Origin: Lewinellaceae bacterium
GTDB lineage: Bacteria > Bacteroidota > Bacteroidia > Chitinophagales > Saprospiraceae
DNA length: 6,001 nt
Assembly (NCBI GenBank): GCA_020636445.1
Contig: JACJXV010000057.1
Coordinates: forward strand, 1 to 6,001
Direction of reading: 5' to 3'
Position numbers and translations under genes: made by a program. Shown here in pieces: positions 1 through 6,001 of this stretch. The notes beneath the pieces are model-generated. The model ran no database searches. It had not been told where the DNA came from and worked only from the letters and a program-made list of their open reading frames with translations. Positions within the stretch are counted from its first letter, which is position 1; each line of letters begins with the position of its first letter.

Positions 1-1507
1 TTTGGCGGATCGTTGCACTGTCGCGTTCTTCCAGTAGTTGATTAAGTTGGCCGGGCTCCACACTGAAATCCCGCAGGAAACGATCGATCGCCTGAGCAGC
101 TTCTTCCTTGGTTCGAACGCGCTCCATGCGCGCTTCGGCCCCTTGCATACCTAGTTGAGCCGCTAGTGGCGTTAAGCGTAAGTCGGCATTATCCTGCCGC
201 AACAAAATGCGGTACTCCGCCCGCGAGGTAAACATCCGGTAGGGCTCCTGGGTGCCTTTACTGACCAAATCGTCGATAAGCACACCGATATAGCCTTCCG
301 AACGACGGATGATAAACGGATCGCGTTCGGCCAGCGCCAGGTGCGCATTAATACCTGCAATAAGCCCCTGGCACGCCGCTTCCTCATACCCGGTTGTACC
401 GTTGATCTGCCCGGCAAAAAAGAGATTCTTGACCAGGCGGGTTTCCAGCGTCAGGGATAACTGCGTCGGGGGGAAATAATCGTATTCAATGGCGTAACCC
501 GGGCGAAACATTTTGACATTTTCAAACCCAGGGACTTTACGCAGCGCCTTGTATTGCACATCTTCCGGCAAAGAAGAAGAAAAGCCATTCACATAAATTT
601 CACAGGTATCCCAGCCTTCCGGTTCCACAAACAGCTGGTGGCGGTCGCGATCGGCAAACCGATCGATCTTATCCTCAATGGACGGACAATATCGCGGGCC
701 GCGGCCCTGAATCCGCCCGTTGAACATCGGTGACTGGTCGAAGCCAGTGCGCAGTAGTTCGTGAACTTCCGGGCTGGTGTAGGTCACATGACAGGGGAGC
801 TGACGCGTAAGTGGGGTTGTTTCCGTATAGGAAAACTTACTGGGCACTTCATCTCCGGGCTGCACCTCCATGGCTTCGTAATTGAGCGAACGCCCGTCCA
901 CCCGCGGCGGGGTTCCGGTTTTCATCCGGCCCGCTTCAAATCCCAGTTCAATCAATTGTTCGGTGATACCCCGTGCAGCACTTTCTCCAGCCCGGCCACC
1001 TCCAAATTGCTTCTCCCCAATGTGAATCAACCCATTGAGGAAAGTGCCATTCGTTAGTACGACTGCGCGACCGGGAATTTCCAATCCCATGCCGGTTCGA
1101 ACACCCTTTATCTGGCCGTTCTTCACAATGATTCCGGTGACCATCTCCTGCCAAAAATCAATATTGGGGTGTGCCTCCAGCATAACCCGCCACTTCCTGG
1201 CAAACAACTGCCGGTCACTCTGCGCCCGCGGGCTCCACATCGCTGGCCCCTTCGAACGGTTCAACATCCGAAACTGGACCATGGTCTCGTCCGTAACAAT
1301 ACCTGAATAACCGCACAGGGCGTCAATCTCCCGTACAATTTGCCCCTTGGCAACACCACCCATGGCAGGGTTGCACGACATTTGGGCAATCGTCTGCATA
1401 TTCATCGTAACGAGCAGCACCCGGGACCCCAGGTTGGCTGCCGCTACCGCGGCTTCGCAGCCAGCATGGCCGGCTCCTACCACAATTACATCATACGTTG
1501 GAAACAT
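1..1507 (-). CDS. mnmG: tRNA uridine-5-carboxymethylaminomethyl(34) synthesis enzyme MnmG, C-terminus beyond left edge
   Basis: With its partner MnmE, MnmG uses FAD, NADH and methylene-tetrahydrofolate to install the (carboxymethyl)aminomethyl group on C5 of wobble uridine 34 in a subset of tRNAs; it acts in the cytoplasm. My reverse-strand translation gives 502 residues without a stop. A dinucleotide-binding GAGHAG motif lies at residues 11-16. The MSCNPAMGG block contains Cys45, and the family signature GRGPRYCPSIEDK contains Cys274; these match the two functionally important cysteines known in E. coli (47 and 277). The second signature, AGQINGTTGYEEAACQGL, lies near 365-382, and SRAEYRLLLR-like residues near 428-437. 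The family is usually about 620-630 residues, so roughly 120 residues of the helical C-terminal domain (MnmE/tRNA contacts) are missing here. The start at 1507 places the Rossmann motif at the expected distance; no Shine-Dalgarno is visible, as is usual in Bacteroidota. It is transcribed divergently from the gene at 1666. Confidence 0.97.
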   Translation of the reverse strand, partial: MFPTYDVIVVGAGHAGCEAAVAAANLGSRVLLVTMNMQTIAQMSCNPAMGGVAKGQIVREIDALCGYSGIVTDETMVQFRMLNRSKGPAMWSPRAQSDRQLFARKWRVMLEAHPNIDFWQEMVTGIIVKNGQIKGVRTGMGLEIPGRAVVLTNGTFLNGLIHIGEKQFGGGRAGESAARGITEQLIELGFEAGRMKTGTPPRVDGRSLNYEAMEVQPGDEVPSKFSYTETTPLTRQLPCHVTYTSPEVHELLRTGFDQSPMFNGRIQGRGPRYCPSIEDKIDRFADRDRHQLFVEPEGWDTCEIYVNGFSSSLPEDVQYKALRKVPGFENVKMFRPGYAIEYDYFPPTQLSLTLETRLVKNLFFAGQINGTTGYEEAACQGLIAGINAHLALAERDPFIIRRSEGYIGVLIDDLVSKGTQEPYRMFTSRAEYRILLRQDNADLRLTPLAAQLGMQGAEARMERVRTKEEAAQAIDRFLRDFSVEPGQLNQLLEERDSATIRQ

Positions 1508-1526
1508 GGTCAATGGCTAAGTCGCG

Positions 1527-1534
1527 CAAAAGTA
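1527..1534 (-). promoter_or_regulatory. Candidate -7 box for mnmG (Bacteroidota type)
   Basis: On the minus strand this reads TACTTTTG, a full match to the Bacteroidota primary-sigma -7 consensus TAnnTTTG. It ends 19 nt before the mnmG start, which would give a leader of about 10-15 nt. No TTG lies at the normal 17-23 nt spacing upstream; the nearest is about 29 nt away. The call therefore rests on one box and its position only. Confidence 0.35.
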
Positions 1535-1586
1535 CTGCTTTTTCCGCTTTTTGCTGCTTTAAACAACAGCCAACGACCCCGGAACG

Positions 1587-1618
1587 TTGTCAGGATAGTA
1601 TAAAAAATGGTAATTTTC
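1587..1618 (+). promoter_or_regulatory. Candidate promoter for the gene at 1666
   Basis: A TTG at 1587-1589 is followed after 21 nt by TAATTTTC at 1611-1618, one mismatch from the Bacteroidota -7 consensus TAnnTTTG. The spacing is in the range described for this phylum. Transcription would start near 1623-1626, leaving a leader of about 40 nt before the chosen start codon. Such short motifs occur by chance in AT-rich intergenic DNA, so this is tentative. Confidence 0.35.
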
Positions 1619-1665
1619 CCTCCAAACCAGGTCCTTTCCTCTTTTTGACTAAATCTGCAGGCGGC

Positions 1666-3084
1666 ATGCGCAAACTATTAGAGACCGAACAAAAGGCATT
1701 GGAAATCAATCTTGACCCCGTCATCTACGGCACATTCGCTGAAATTGGCGCCGGACAAGAAGTCGCGCGTTCCTTCTTTCAGGCTGGTGCTGCCGCCGGT
1801 ACGATTGCCAAGACCATGTCGGCCTATGACAAAACCTATTCCGACCATATTTACGGACCAGAACCCAGCGGGCGCTACGTTTGCGAAGCGCGATTGTACA
1901 AAATGCTCGACCACGAGTACGAACTGATCCGCGACCGCCTCCGCCATGAACGCCCTAATTGTAATTTTTTCGTTTTTGCTGATACCGTGGCGGCTATCAA
2001 TTATCAACGGACCATTAAAGGTCAGGGCTGGATGGGTATCCGTTTTCAGTTGCGCCCCGATAGCGAACCGAACGACCTCGTCCTCCACGTTCGCCTCCTC
2101 GACAACGACAACCACCTGCAGCAGCAAGCCATCGGCATCCTGGGGGTTAACCTGATCTATGCTTGCTTCCGCTATAAGGACGAGCCCGAGACCCTGATCG
2201 AATCCCTGATTGACAGTCTGCGCGGGCGGGTCAAAGTCGATATGATCCGGCTGACAGGTCCTGATTTCGACCAACTGGACAACCGCCTGCTAAGCCTCTA
2301 CCTGATCAAGCACCGGCTGACAGATGTCGCCATGTTCGGGCCCGATGGCCGCAATGTCCACGCCTCCGAATTCCTCTACCGCAAACAAATCATGGTCGTC
2401 CGGGGAAGCTACCGCCCCCCAACCCTGGTGAATATGGATATGATCAAATCCAGTTACCAGCAGTTTCGCCAGGATCCTCATATCGACTCCGGGCGTACCG
2501 CCTTGCTTACCGAGATCACCCTCGACAACCTCATGCAGGAAGGAGAGTTGGATGAACGCGATTTTCTGCATCGGGCCGAACTGCTGAATGCCCTCGGACA
2601 AACGGTTGTTATTTCCCATGGAGACGACCACCAACACCTGATTCACTACCTGAGTGATTTCCGCATCGAACACCTCGGAATAGCCCTGGGCGTTCAGGTT
2701 TTACTGGAACTCATCAACCGTAAGTATTACGAAAACCTGGACGGTAGCTTGCTTGCTGCCTTTGGTGAGCTTTTTACCCGCAATGTCAAAATTTACGTTT
2801 ATCCTTCCCTCCAGGAAGGCAGTGAAGAATTAATGACCTGCCAAAACCTGCCCATTCCTGAAGGTGTTAAGTTTTTATACCGACATTTGCTCGACAATGG
2901 TCAAATTGCGGATATCACCGGCTTCAACCCCAATATCCTCCACATCTTCTCCAAAGAAGTGCTGGCGGAAATTCATCAGGGAGGCGCCGGTTGGGAAAAT
3001 GCAGTGCCCACTAAAGTGGCTGCCCTGATTAAAGAAAAATACCTGTTTGGCTATCCTTACGAACAAATGGAATTTGATTACTAG
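1666..3084 (+). CDS. Conserved cytoplasmic protein of unknown function (family often mislabelled 'TonB-dependent receptor')
   Basis: The protein has 472 residues and I cannot assign a biochemical function. From memory, close relatives of similar length occur in Bacteroidota, Cyanobacteria and Proteobacteria and are often labelled 'TonB-dependent receptor'. The sequence does not support that label: there is no signal peptide, no plug domain and no barrel-length region. Blocks I recognise as typical of the family are YGTFAEIGAGQEVA (21-34), AGTIAKTMSAYDK (44-56), SGRYVCEARLYKMLDHEY (68-85), FFVFADTVAAINY (101-113), GWMGIRFQ (121-128), QQQAIGILGVNLIY (152-165), LTGPDFDQLDNRLLSL (196-211), VVRGSYRPPT (244-253) and LFGY (460-463). 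The reading frame stays open upstream to 1498, but the Met at 1666 is chosen because the family-like sequence starts there, and the extra 56 codons would overlap the mnmG start and the promoter region. The VanY-like gene follows after 44 nt. Gene reality is nearly certain; function is open. Confidence 0.9.
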   Translation: MRKLLETEQKALEINLDPVIYGTFAEIGAGQEVARSFFQAGAAAGTIAKTMSAYDKTYSDHIYGPEPSGRYVCEARLYKMLDHEYELIRDRLRHERPNCNFFVFADTVAAINYQRTIKGQGWMGIRFQLRPDSEPNDLVLHVRLLDNDNHLQQQAIGILGVNLIYACFRYKDEPETLIESLIDSLRGRVKVDMIRLTGPDFDQLDNRLLSLYLIKHRLTDVAMFGPDGRNVHASEFLYRKQIMVVRGSYRPPTLVNMDMIKSSYQQFRQDPHIDSGRTALLTEITLDNLMQEGELDERDFLHRAELLNALGQTVVISHGDDHQHLIHYLSDFRIEHLGIALGVQVLLELINRKYYENLDGSLLAAFGELFTRNVKIYVYPSLQEGSEELMTCQNLPIPEGVKFLYRHLLDNGQIADITGFNPNILHIFSKEVLAEIHQGGAGWENAVPTKVAALIKEKYLFGYPYEQMEFDY

Positions 3085-3128
3085 TGTTTTACCAATACCC
3101 CACTCCGGGAAATTATCACCTTGTTGTT

Positions 3129-3941
3129 ATGATTAGAAAATACCTCTTATGGTGTAGCCTGGCGGCCCTGTCGCTGGCCTGTACCGGAAATGAAAACCCC
3201 AGTAGTGCTGCTGGCAAAACCATTGCCACAGCTAACAATTCCGAAAGCTACCCGACCACCATTTCGGAACCGTTTACGCTCGACTACCTGATGGGTAAAT
3301 TCGACCCGGCCAAGCACCCGGATTTCATGGCGATTGCCCTGCCTTATGCCAACCGGGAAGGTCTTTACCTGCGCCGGGATGCGCTGGAGGCCTTCCTCCA
3401 GATGTACGAAGCAGCCAAAGCCGATGGTATTACCCTGCGGATCATTTCTGCAGCCAGGAACTTTGCCAGTCAAAAAAGCATCTGGGAAGCAAAGTGGACG
3501 GGAGCCCGAACCCTGGAAAGTGGCAAGAGTGCTGCCGCAGCTTTTCCCAATCCCGCCGACCGCGCCCGCGAAATTCTCAAATACAGCTCCATGCCCGGCT
3601 CCTCCCGACATCACTGGGGAACAGATATCGACCTGAACAATCTGAACCCCCGCTGGTTTCAGGAAGGAGAAGGTAAACGCATTCATGACTGGCTGACTGC
3701 TCACGGTGCCGAGTACGGTTTTTGTCAACCGTATTCGCCTAAAGGCACGGATCGGCCTAATGGTTATAATGAAGAACAGTGGCATTGGTCGTACATGCCA
3801 ATTGCCAGCCAACTCACCGCCATGGCCCGCAAGGAGTTACGCAATGAGTTAATCCAGGGCTTCCAGGGCGCCGAAACGGCAGCTGAAATTGATATTGTCG
3901 GCAATTATGTACTCGGCATCAATCCGAACTGCCAGCACTAA
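3129..3941 (+). CDS. M15B-family (VanY-type) D-alanyl-D-alanine carboxypeptidase, predicted lipoprotein
   Basis: M15B enzymes are zinc metallopeptidases that remove the terminal D-Ala from peptidoglycan stem peptides. Counting from the Met at 3129, the protein has 270 residues. The N-terminus is a lipoprotein signal: basic residues (IRK), a hydrophobic stretch, then LSLAC with Cys18 as the lipidated residue, followed by a Ser/Asn/Thr-rich linker to about residue 45. The zinc motif SxHxxGxxxD is present as SRHHWGTDID (ligands His161 and Asp168), and the second motif EQWHW supplies Glu216 as catalytic base and His219 as third ligand. A substrate-pocket block ISAARNFASQ at 106-115 matches the family's SxxRxxxxQ pattern. 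All key residues are present, so it should be active, probably on the periplasmic side of a membrane. The frame is open from a GTG at 3084, but that start would place 15 polar residues before the signal peptide. This cell-wall role is unrelated to vancomycin resistance unless vanHAX-like genes are nearby, and none are in view. Confidence 0.9.
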   Translation: MIRKYLLWCSLAALSLACTGNENPSSAAGKTIATANNSESYPTTISEPFTLDYLMGKFDPAKHPDFMAIALPYANREGLYLRRDALEAFLQMYEAAKADGITLRIISAARNFASQKSIWEAKWTGARTLESGKSAAAAFPNPADRAREILKYSSMPGSSRHHWGTDIDLNNLNPRWFQEGEGKRIHDWLTAHGAEYGFCQPYSPKGTDRPNGYNEEQWHWSYMPIASQLTAMARKELRNELIQGFQGAETAAEIDIVGNYVLGINPNCQH

Positions 3942-4020
3942 GCAAGAATTATTTATTGACCGCATATTACCGATCTGTCAAGTTTAATGATAAAGGTCAG
4001 CGATGGTGATTAGGTGAAGG

Positions 4021-4062
4021 GAAATCAGAAATCAGAAATTGGATACCAGTAACCAGATACCA
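4021..4062. repeat. Degenerate heptamer tandem repeat, six units
   Basis: Six consecutive 7-nt units keep strict phase: GAAATCA, GAAATCA, GAAATTG, GATACCA, GTAACCA, GATACCA. They fit a loose consensus G-W-W-A-Y-Y-R. The first three and last three form two sub-families, as if one unit type had expanded and then been replaced by a variant. Period-7 intergenic repeats are known in several bacterial groups, notably cyanobacterial STRR elements; whether this one belongs to a genome-wide family cannot be told from one copy. Confidence 0.8.
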
Positions 4063-4066
4063 GCTT

Positions 4067-4119
4067 GAGCTTTTGCTCCTTTGGAGGCCAGAAACACCAA
4101 ACTCTACCCGCCTCCGGGG
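4067..4119. repeat. Cluster of short inverted repeats next to the heptamer array
   Basis: Three pairings are visible. GAGC-TTTT-GCTC lies at 4067-4078 and CTCC-TTT-GGAG at 4076-4086; they share bases and exclude each other. A longer stem pairs GGAGGC (4083-4088) with GCCTCC (4110-4115) around a 21-nt loop. In plus-strand RNA this stem can extend by three G-U pairs and one C-G pair to 4079-4088 / 4110-4119. No T-run follows, so these are poor intrinsic terminators. They may be part of the same repeat element as the heptamers. Confidence 0.45.
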
Positions 4120-4202
4120 TGAACATGAAAACTTGAACTTGGCGGTGGCGTCTTTTCGGCAACATCTTACCATTTTCTTTAATTGAACAAAGTGCTATTA
4201 GA

Positions 4203-4757
4203 ATGGCTTATACTGAATCTACCATGCTTCCGCTGGGCACCGTTGCGCCCGCCTTTTCACTCCCCGACACAGTTTCCGGGGAAATGGTTTCGCTGGCAGC
4301 ACTACCGAAGGCTCCGGCTACGGTAATCATGTTTTTGTGCAATCACTGCCCGTACGTCATCCACGTTAATCCGGAAATTGTGCGCCTGGTGAGTGACTAC
4401 CAGGCCCGGGGAGTAAACTTTATTGGCATCAGCTCCAACGATGTTGAAAATTACCCCCAGGATGGGCCGGAGGAAATGGCAATCCTCGCTAAGGAAGTCG
4501 GCTATCAGTTCCCCTACCTATACGATGAAACGCAGGAAGTAGCCCGGGCCTATGATGCTGCCTGTACGCCGGATTTTTACGTTTTTGATGCCGGTCTTCA
4601 CCTGGCCTATCGGGGCCGGCTGGATGGTTCCCGCCCTAAAAACGACTTGCCGCTGACGGGAACAGATCTACGCGCCGCCCTCGATGCAGTCCTCACCGGC
4701 CAACCCGTGAACGACATCCAGTACCCAAGCGGCGGATGTAATATTAAGTGGAAGTAG
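4203..4757 (+). CDS. Thioredoxin-fold protein of the AhpC/TSA-like group with CNHC motif
   Basis: The 184-residue protein has the layout of a cytoplasmic thioredoxin-like or peroxiredoxin-like protein: LGTVAPAFSLPDT near 11-23 is the typical AhpC/TSA opening, and VIMFLCNHCPYV (41-52) places a CxxC pair (Cys46, Cys49) at the end of the first core strand. FIGISSND (73-80) and a cis-proline loop CTPDFYVFD (121-129) follow. The C-terminus ends in GGCNIKWK, with a further Cys179; I recall this tail and the CNHCPYV block as conserved in a widespread 'thioredoxin family protein' group. It lacks a signal peptide, unlike ResA/TlpA-type reductases with a similar fold. The likely role is thiol-disulfide or peroxide chemistry; the substrate is unknown. 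The start at 4203 is preferred over the Met at residue 8 because relatives begin with a similar short leader; no Shine-Dalgarno is seen. It converges on gpmI with 13 nt between stop codons. Confidence 0.88.
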   Translation: MAYTESTMLPLGTVAPAFSLPDTVSGEMVSLAALPKAPATVIMFLCNHCPYVIHVNPEIVRLVSDYQARGVNFIGISSNDVENYPQDGPEEMAILAKEVGYQFPYLYDETQEVARAYDAACTPDFYVFDAGLHLAYRGRLDGSRPKNDLPLTGTDLRAALDAVLTGQPVNDIQYPSGGCNIKWK

Positions 4758-4770
4758 CCCCTGCCTTTTC

Positions 4771-6001
4771 CTATTTCTGAACCAGTACTTTACCGGTCAT
4801 TTCGGCCGGCGGAGTCATCCCCATCAAATGAAGCAAGGTAGGGGCAATATCGGCCAGTTTGCCATCGTGCACCTTAGCTCCTGCTGCTTGTTCTGATACA
4901 TAGATTACCGGTACCGGGTTCTTGGTATGTGCGGTATTGGGGCTGCCATCCTCGTTGATCATGTAATCCGAGTTGCCGTGATCGGCAATGATGATAATCT
5001 CGTAATGATGCTCCAGCGCCAGCGTAACCAGCCGCCGCATGCAGGCATCTACCGTTTCTACTGCTTTCATGGCCGCTTTGAACACGCCGGTATGGCCAAC
5101 CATATCGGCGTTGGCGTAATTCAGGCAGATGAAATCAGGTTGGTGATCCTGAATGTATTCCATGATCGTATCCGTTATCCCTACTGCGCTCATTTCGGGT
5201 TGCAAGTCGTAGGTAGCGACTTTGGGTGAAGGGATCATCAAACGCTCTTCGCCGGGGAAAACAGCTTCCCGACCGCCCGAAAAGAAGAAGGTTACATGTG
5301 GGTATTTTTCGGTTTCGGCAATCCGCACCTGAGTCTTGCCCGCATTAGCCAGAACCTCGCCCAGGGTGTTTTGCAGGTTATCATTCTGGAAGATGATCTG
5401 TACATTTTTATACGTCTCATCATAGCTGGTCATTGTCAGGTAGTGTAGCTGCAGATGCTTCATTCCGAAGTCGGGATAATCCTGCTGCGTGAGCACCAGC
5501 GAAATTTCCCGCGGGCGATCGGTGCGGAAGTTGAAACAAATCAGCGCATCCCCATCCTGGATAGCAGCCAGGGGTTCTCCGCCTTCATCCGTAGCAACAA
5601 TAGGCTTCAGAAATTCATCTGTTTCCCCGGCAGCGTAACGCGCCTCAACAGTGGCCAGCGGATTGGTGGTAGCCTCGCCTTCTCCTTTTACCAGGAGATC
5701 GTAGGCCAACTTCACCCGCTCCCAACGCTTATCGCGATCCATAGCGTAGTAGCGCCCAACCACGGAAGCCAAATGTCCTTTCTCTCCGTTATTTAAATGG
5801 TCTGTTAGCTCTGCTAAAAAACCCAAGCCACTTTTGGGATCGCAATCGCGGCCATCAGTAAAAGCATGGACGTATACCTGCTTAAGCCCCTGCTCCTGGG
5901 CGATATCCAACAGCGCCAGCAAATGCCGGATATGTGAGTGTACCCCCCCATCAGAAACCAAGCCCATCAGGTGCAGGGGTTTATTATTGTCGCGAGCGTA
6001 G
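4771..6001 (-). CDS. gpmI: 2,3-bisphosphoglycerate-independent phosphoglycerate mutase, N-terminus beyond right edge
   Basis: This enzyme interconverts 3- and 2-phosphoglycerate in glycolysis and gluconeogenesis through a phosphoserine intermediate with two Mn ions. The window holds 409 residues of a family usually near 510, so about 100 N-terminal residues with the catalytic serine lie outside. Numbering from the Met at 5967 (an internal Met, since coding sequence reading YARDNNKPLHL continues upstream to the edge), I see GLVSDGGVHSH (2-12), FTDGRDCDPKSG (36-47), GRYYAMDRDKRWERV (71-85), FNFRTDRPREI (145-155), KYPHVTFFFSGG (221-232), NYANADMVGHTG (283-294; metal ligands Asp288 and His292), ADHGNSD (328-334; Asp329 and His330) and NTAHTKNPVP (344-353; His347). 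All are hallmark substrate- or metal-binding blocks of the alkaline-phosphatase superfamily iPGM. No frameshift or missing key residue is apparent. Confidence 0.97.
   Translation of the reverse strand, partial: YARDNNKPLHLMGLVSDGGVHSHIRHLLALLDIAQEQGLKQVYVHAFTDGRDCDPKSGLGFLAELTDHLNNGEKGHLASVVGRYYAMDRDKRWERVKLAYDLLVKGEGEATTNPLATVEARYAAGETDEFLKPIVATDEGGEPLAAIQDGDALICFNFRTDRPREISLVLTQQDYPDFGMKHLQLHYLTMTSYDETYKNVQIIFQNDNLQNTLGEVLANAGKTQVRIAETEKYPHVTFFFSGGREAVFPGEERLMIPSPKVATYDLQPEMSAVGITDTIMEYIQDHQPDFICLNYANADMVGHTGVFKAAMKAVETVDACMRRLVTLALEHHYEIIIIADHGNSDYMINEDGSPNTAHTKNPVPVIYVSEQAAGAKVHDGKLADIAPTLLHLMGMTPPAEMTGKVLVQK

Larger units (their letters stand above)
3942..4202. other. Intergenic region without a gene
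   Basis: This 261-bp gap separates two plus-strand genes. I see no credible small ORF, tRNA or T-tailed terminator. It holds a heptamer tandem repeat (4021-4062), short inverted repeats (4067-4119) and an AT-rich stretch just before the next gene. No complete TTG / TAnnTTTG promoter pair is visible on the plus strand, although the gene at 4203 probably has its own promoter here given the gap length. Confidence 0.6.

Noticed and set aside
1498..1665. Extension of the conserved gene by 56 codons to an upstream ATG at 1498
   Set aside because: The extra residues are low in family-like character, overlap the mnmG start and cover the promoter region; family-like sequence begins at the Met at 1666.
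1678..2274. Long antisense open frame opposite the conserved gene
   Set aside because: It lies wholly within a strongly supported gene, shows no recognisable family, and its composition follows from the coding strand's codon use.
3084..3128. GTG at 3084 as start of the M15B peptidase
   Set aside because: It would overlap the upstream stop and put 15 residues in front of a clean lipoprotein signal that begins at the Met at 3129.
3147..3812. 221-codon antisense open frame opposite the M15B peptidase
   Set aside because: The sense strand carries all zinc-peptidase motifs; the antisense product shows no domain or signal I recognise.
3129..3941. VanY-type gene as a sign of a glycopeptide-resistance cluster
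   Set aside because: No vanH, vanA/B ligase, vanX or VanRS-like genes are in view, and lone M15B lipoproteins are common cell-wall enzymes.
4067..4086. Hairpins after the heptamer repeat as an intrinsic terminator for the peptidase gene
   Set aside because: Stems are only 4 bp, the T-run sits in the loop rather than after the stem, and the site is over 120 nt past the stop codon.
5965..5967. ATG at 5967 as the start of gpmI
   Set aside because: Family sequence continues in frame upstream to the window edge, and the catalytic serine region would be missing; this Met is internal.

Overview
The window looks like an ordinary chromosomal housekeeping segment from a member of the Bacteroidota, possibly a Saprospiria/Lewinella-type bacterium. 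The phylum call rests on three things. Start codons lack Shine-Dalgarno sequences. The matches to promoter boxes are of the Bacteroidota type (TTG / TAnnTTTG). The protein set also fits, with a lipoprotein M15B peptidase and a 'GCNIKWK'-ending thioredoxin-like protein. The finer placement is an impression. I see no transposase, integrase, tRNA, rRNA or CRISPR array.

Layout, left to right. (1) Positions 1-1507, minus strand: the first 502 residues of mnmG (gidA), which runs off the left edge; it encodes the FAD enzyme that modifies tRNA wobble uridine with MnmE. (2) Positions 1508-1665: a divergent intergenic region with one plausible promoter box for each direction. (3) Positions 1666-3084, plus strand: a 472-residue cytoplasmic protein of a widely conserved family with no function known to me. 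(4) Positions 3129-3941, plus strand: a lipoprotein D,D-carboxypeptidase-like M15B (VanY-type) peptidase, 44 nt downstream and perhaps cotranscribed. (5) Positions 3942-4202: a 261-bp gap with a degenerate six-unit heptamer tandem repeat and several short inverted repeats. (6) Positions 4203-4757, plus strand: a 184-residue thioredoxin-fold (AhpC/TSA-like) protein with a CNHC motif and two further cysteines. (7) Positions 4771-6001, minus strand: the C-terminal 409 residues of cofactor-independent phosphoglycerate mutase (gpmI), which runs off the right edge and converges on the thioredoxin gene across only 13 nt.

The genes serve tRNA modification, cell-wall trimming, redox chemistry and glycolysis, and show no common pathway. 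I found no convincing new system. The items most worth a second look are the conserved family at 1666-3084 and the heptamer repeat with its flanking inverted repeats at 4021-4119.
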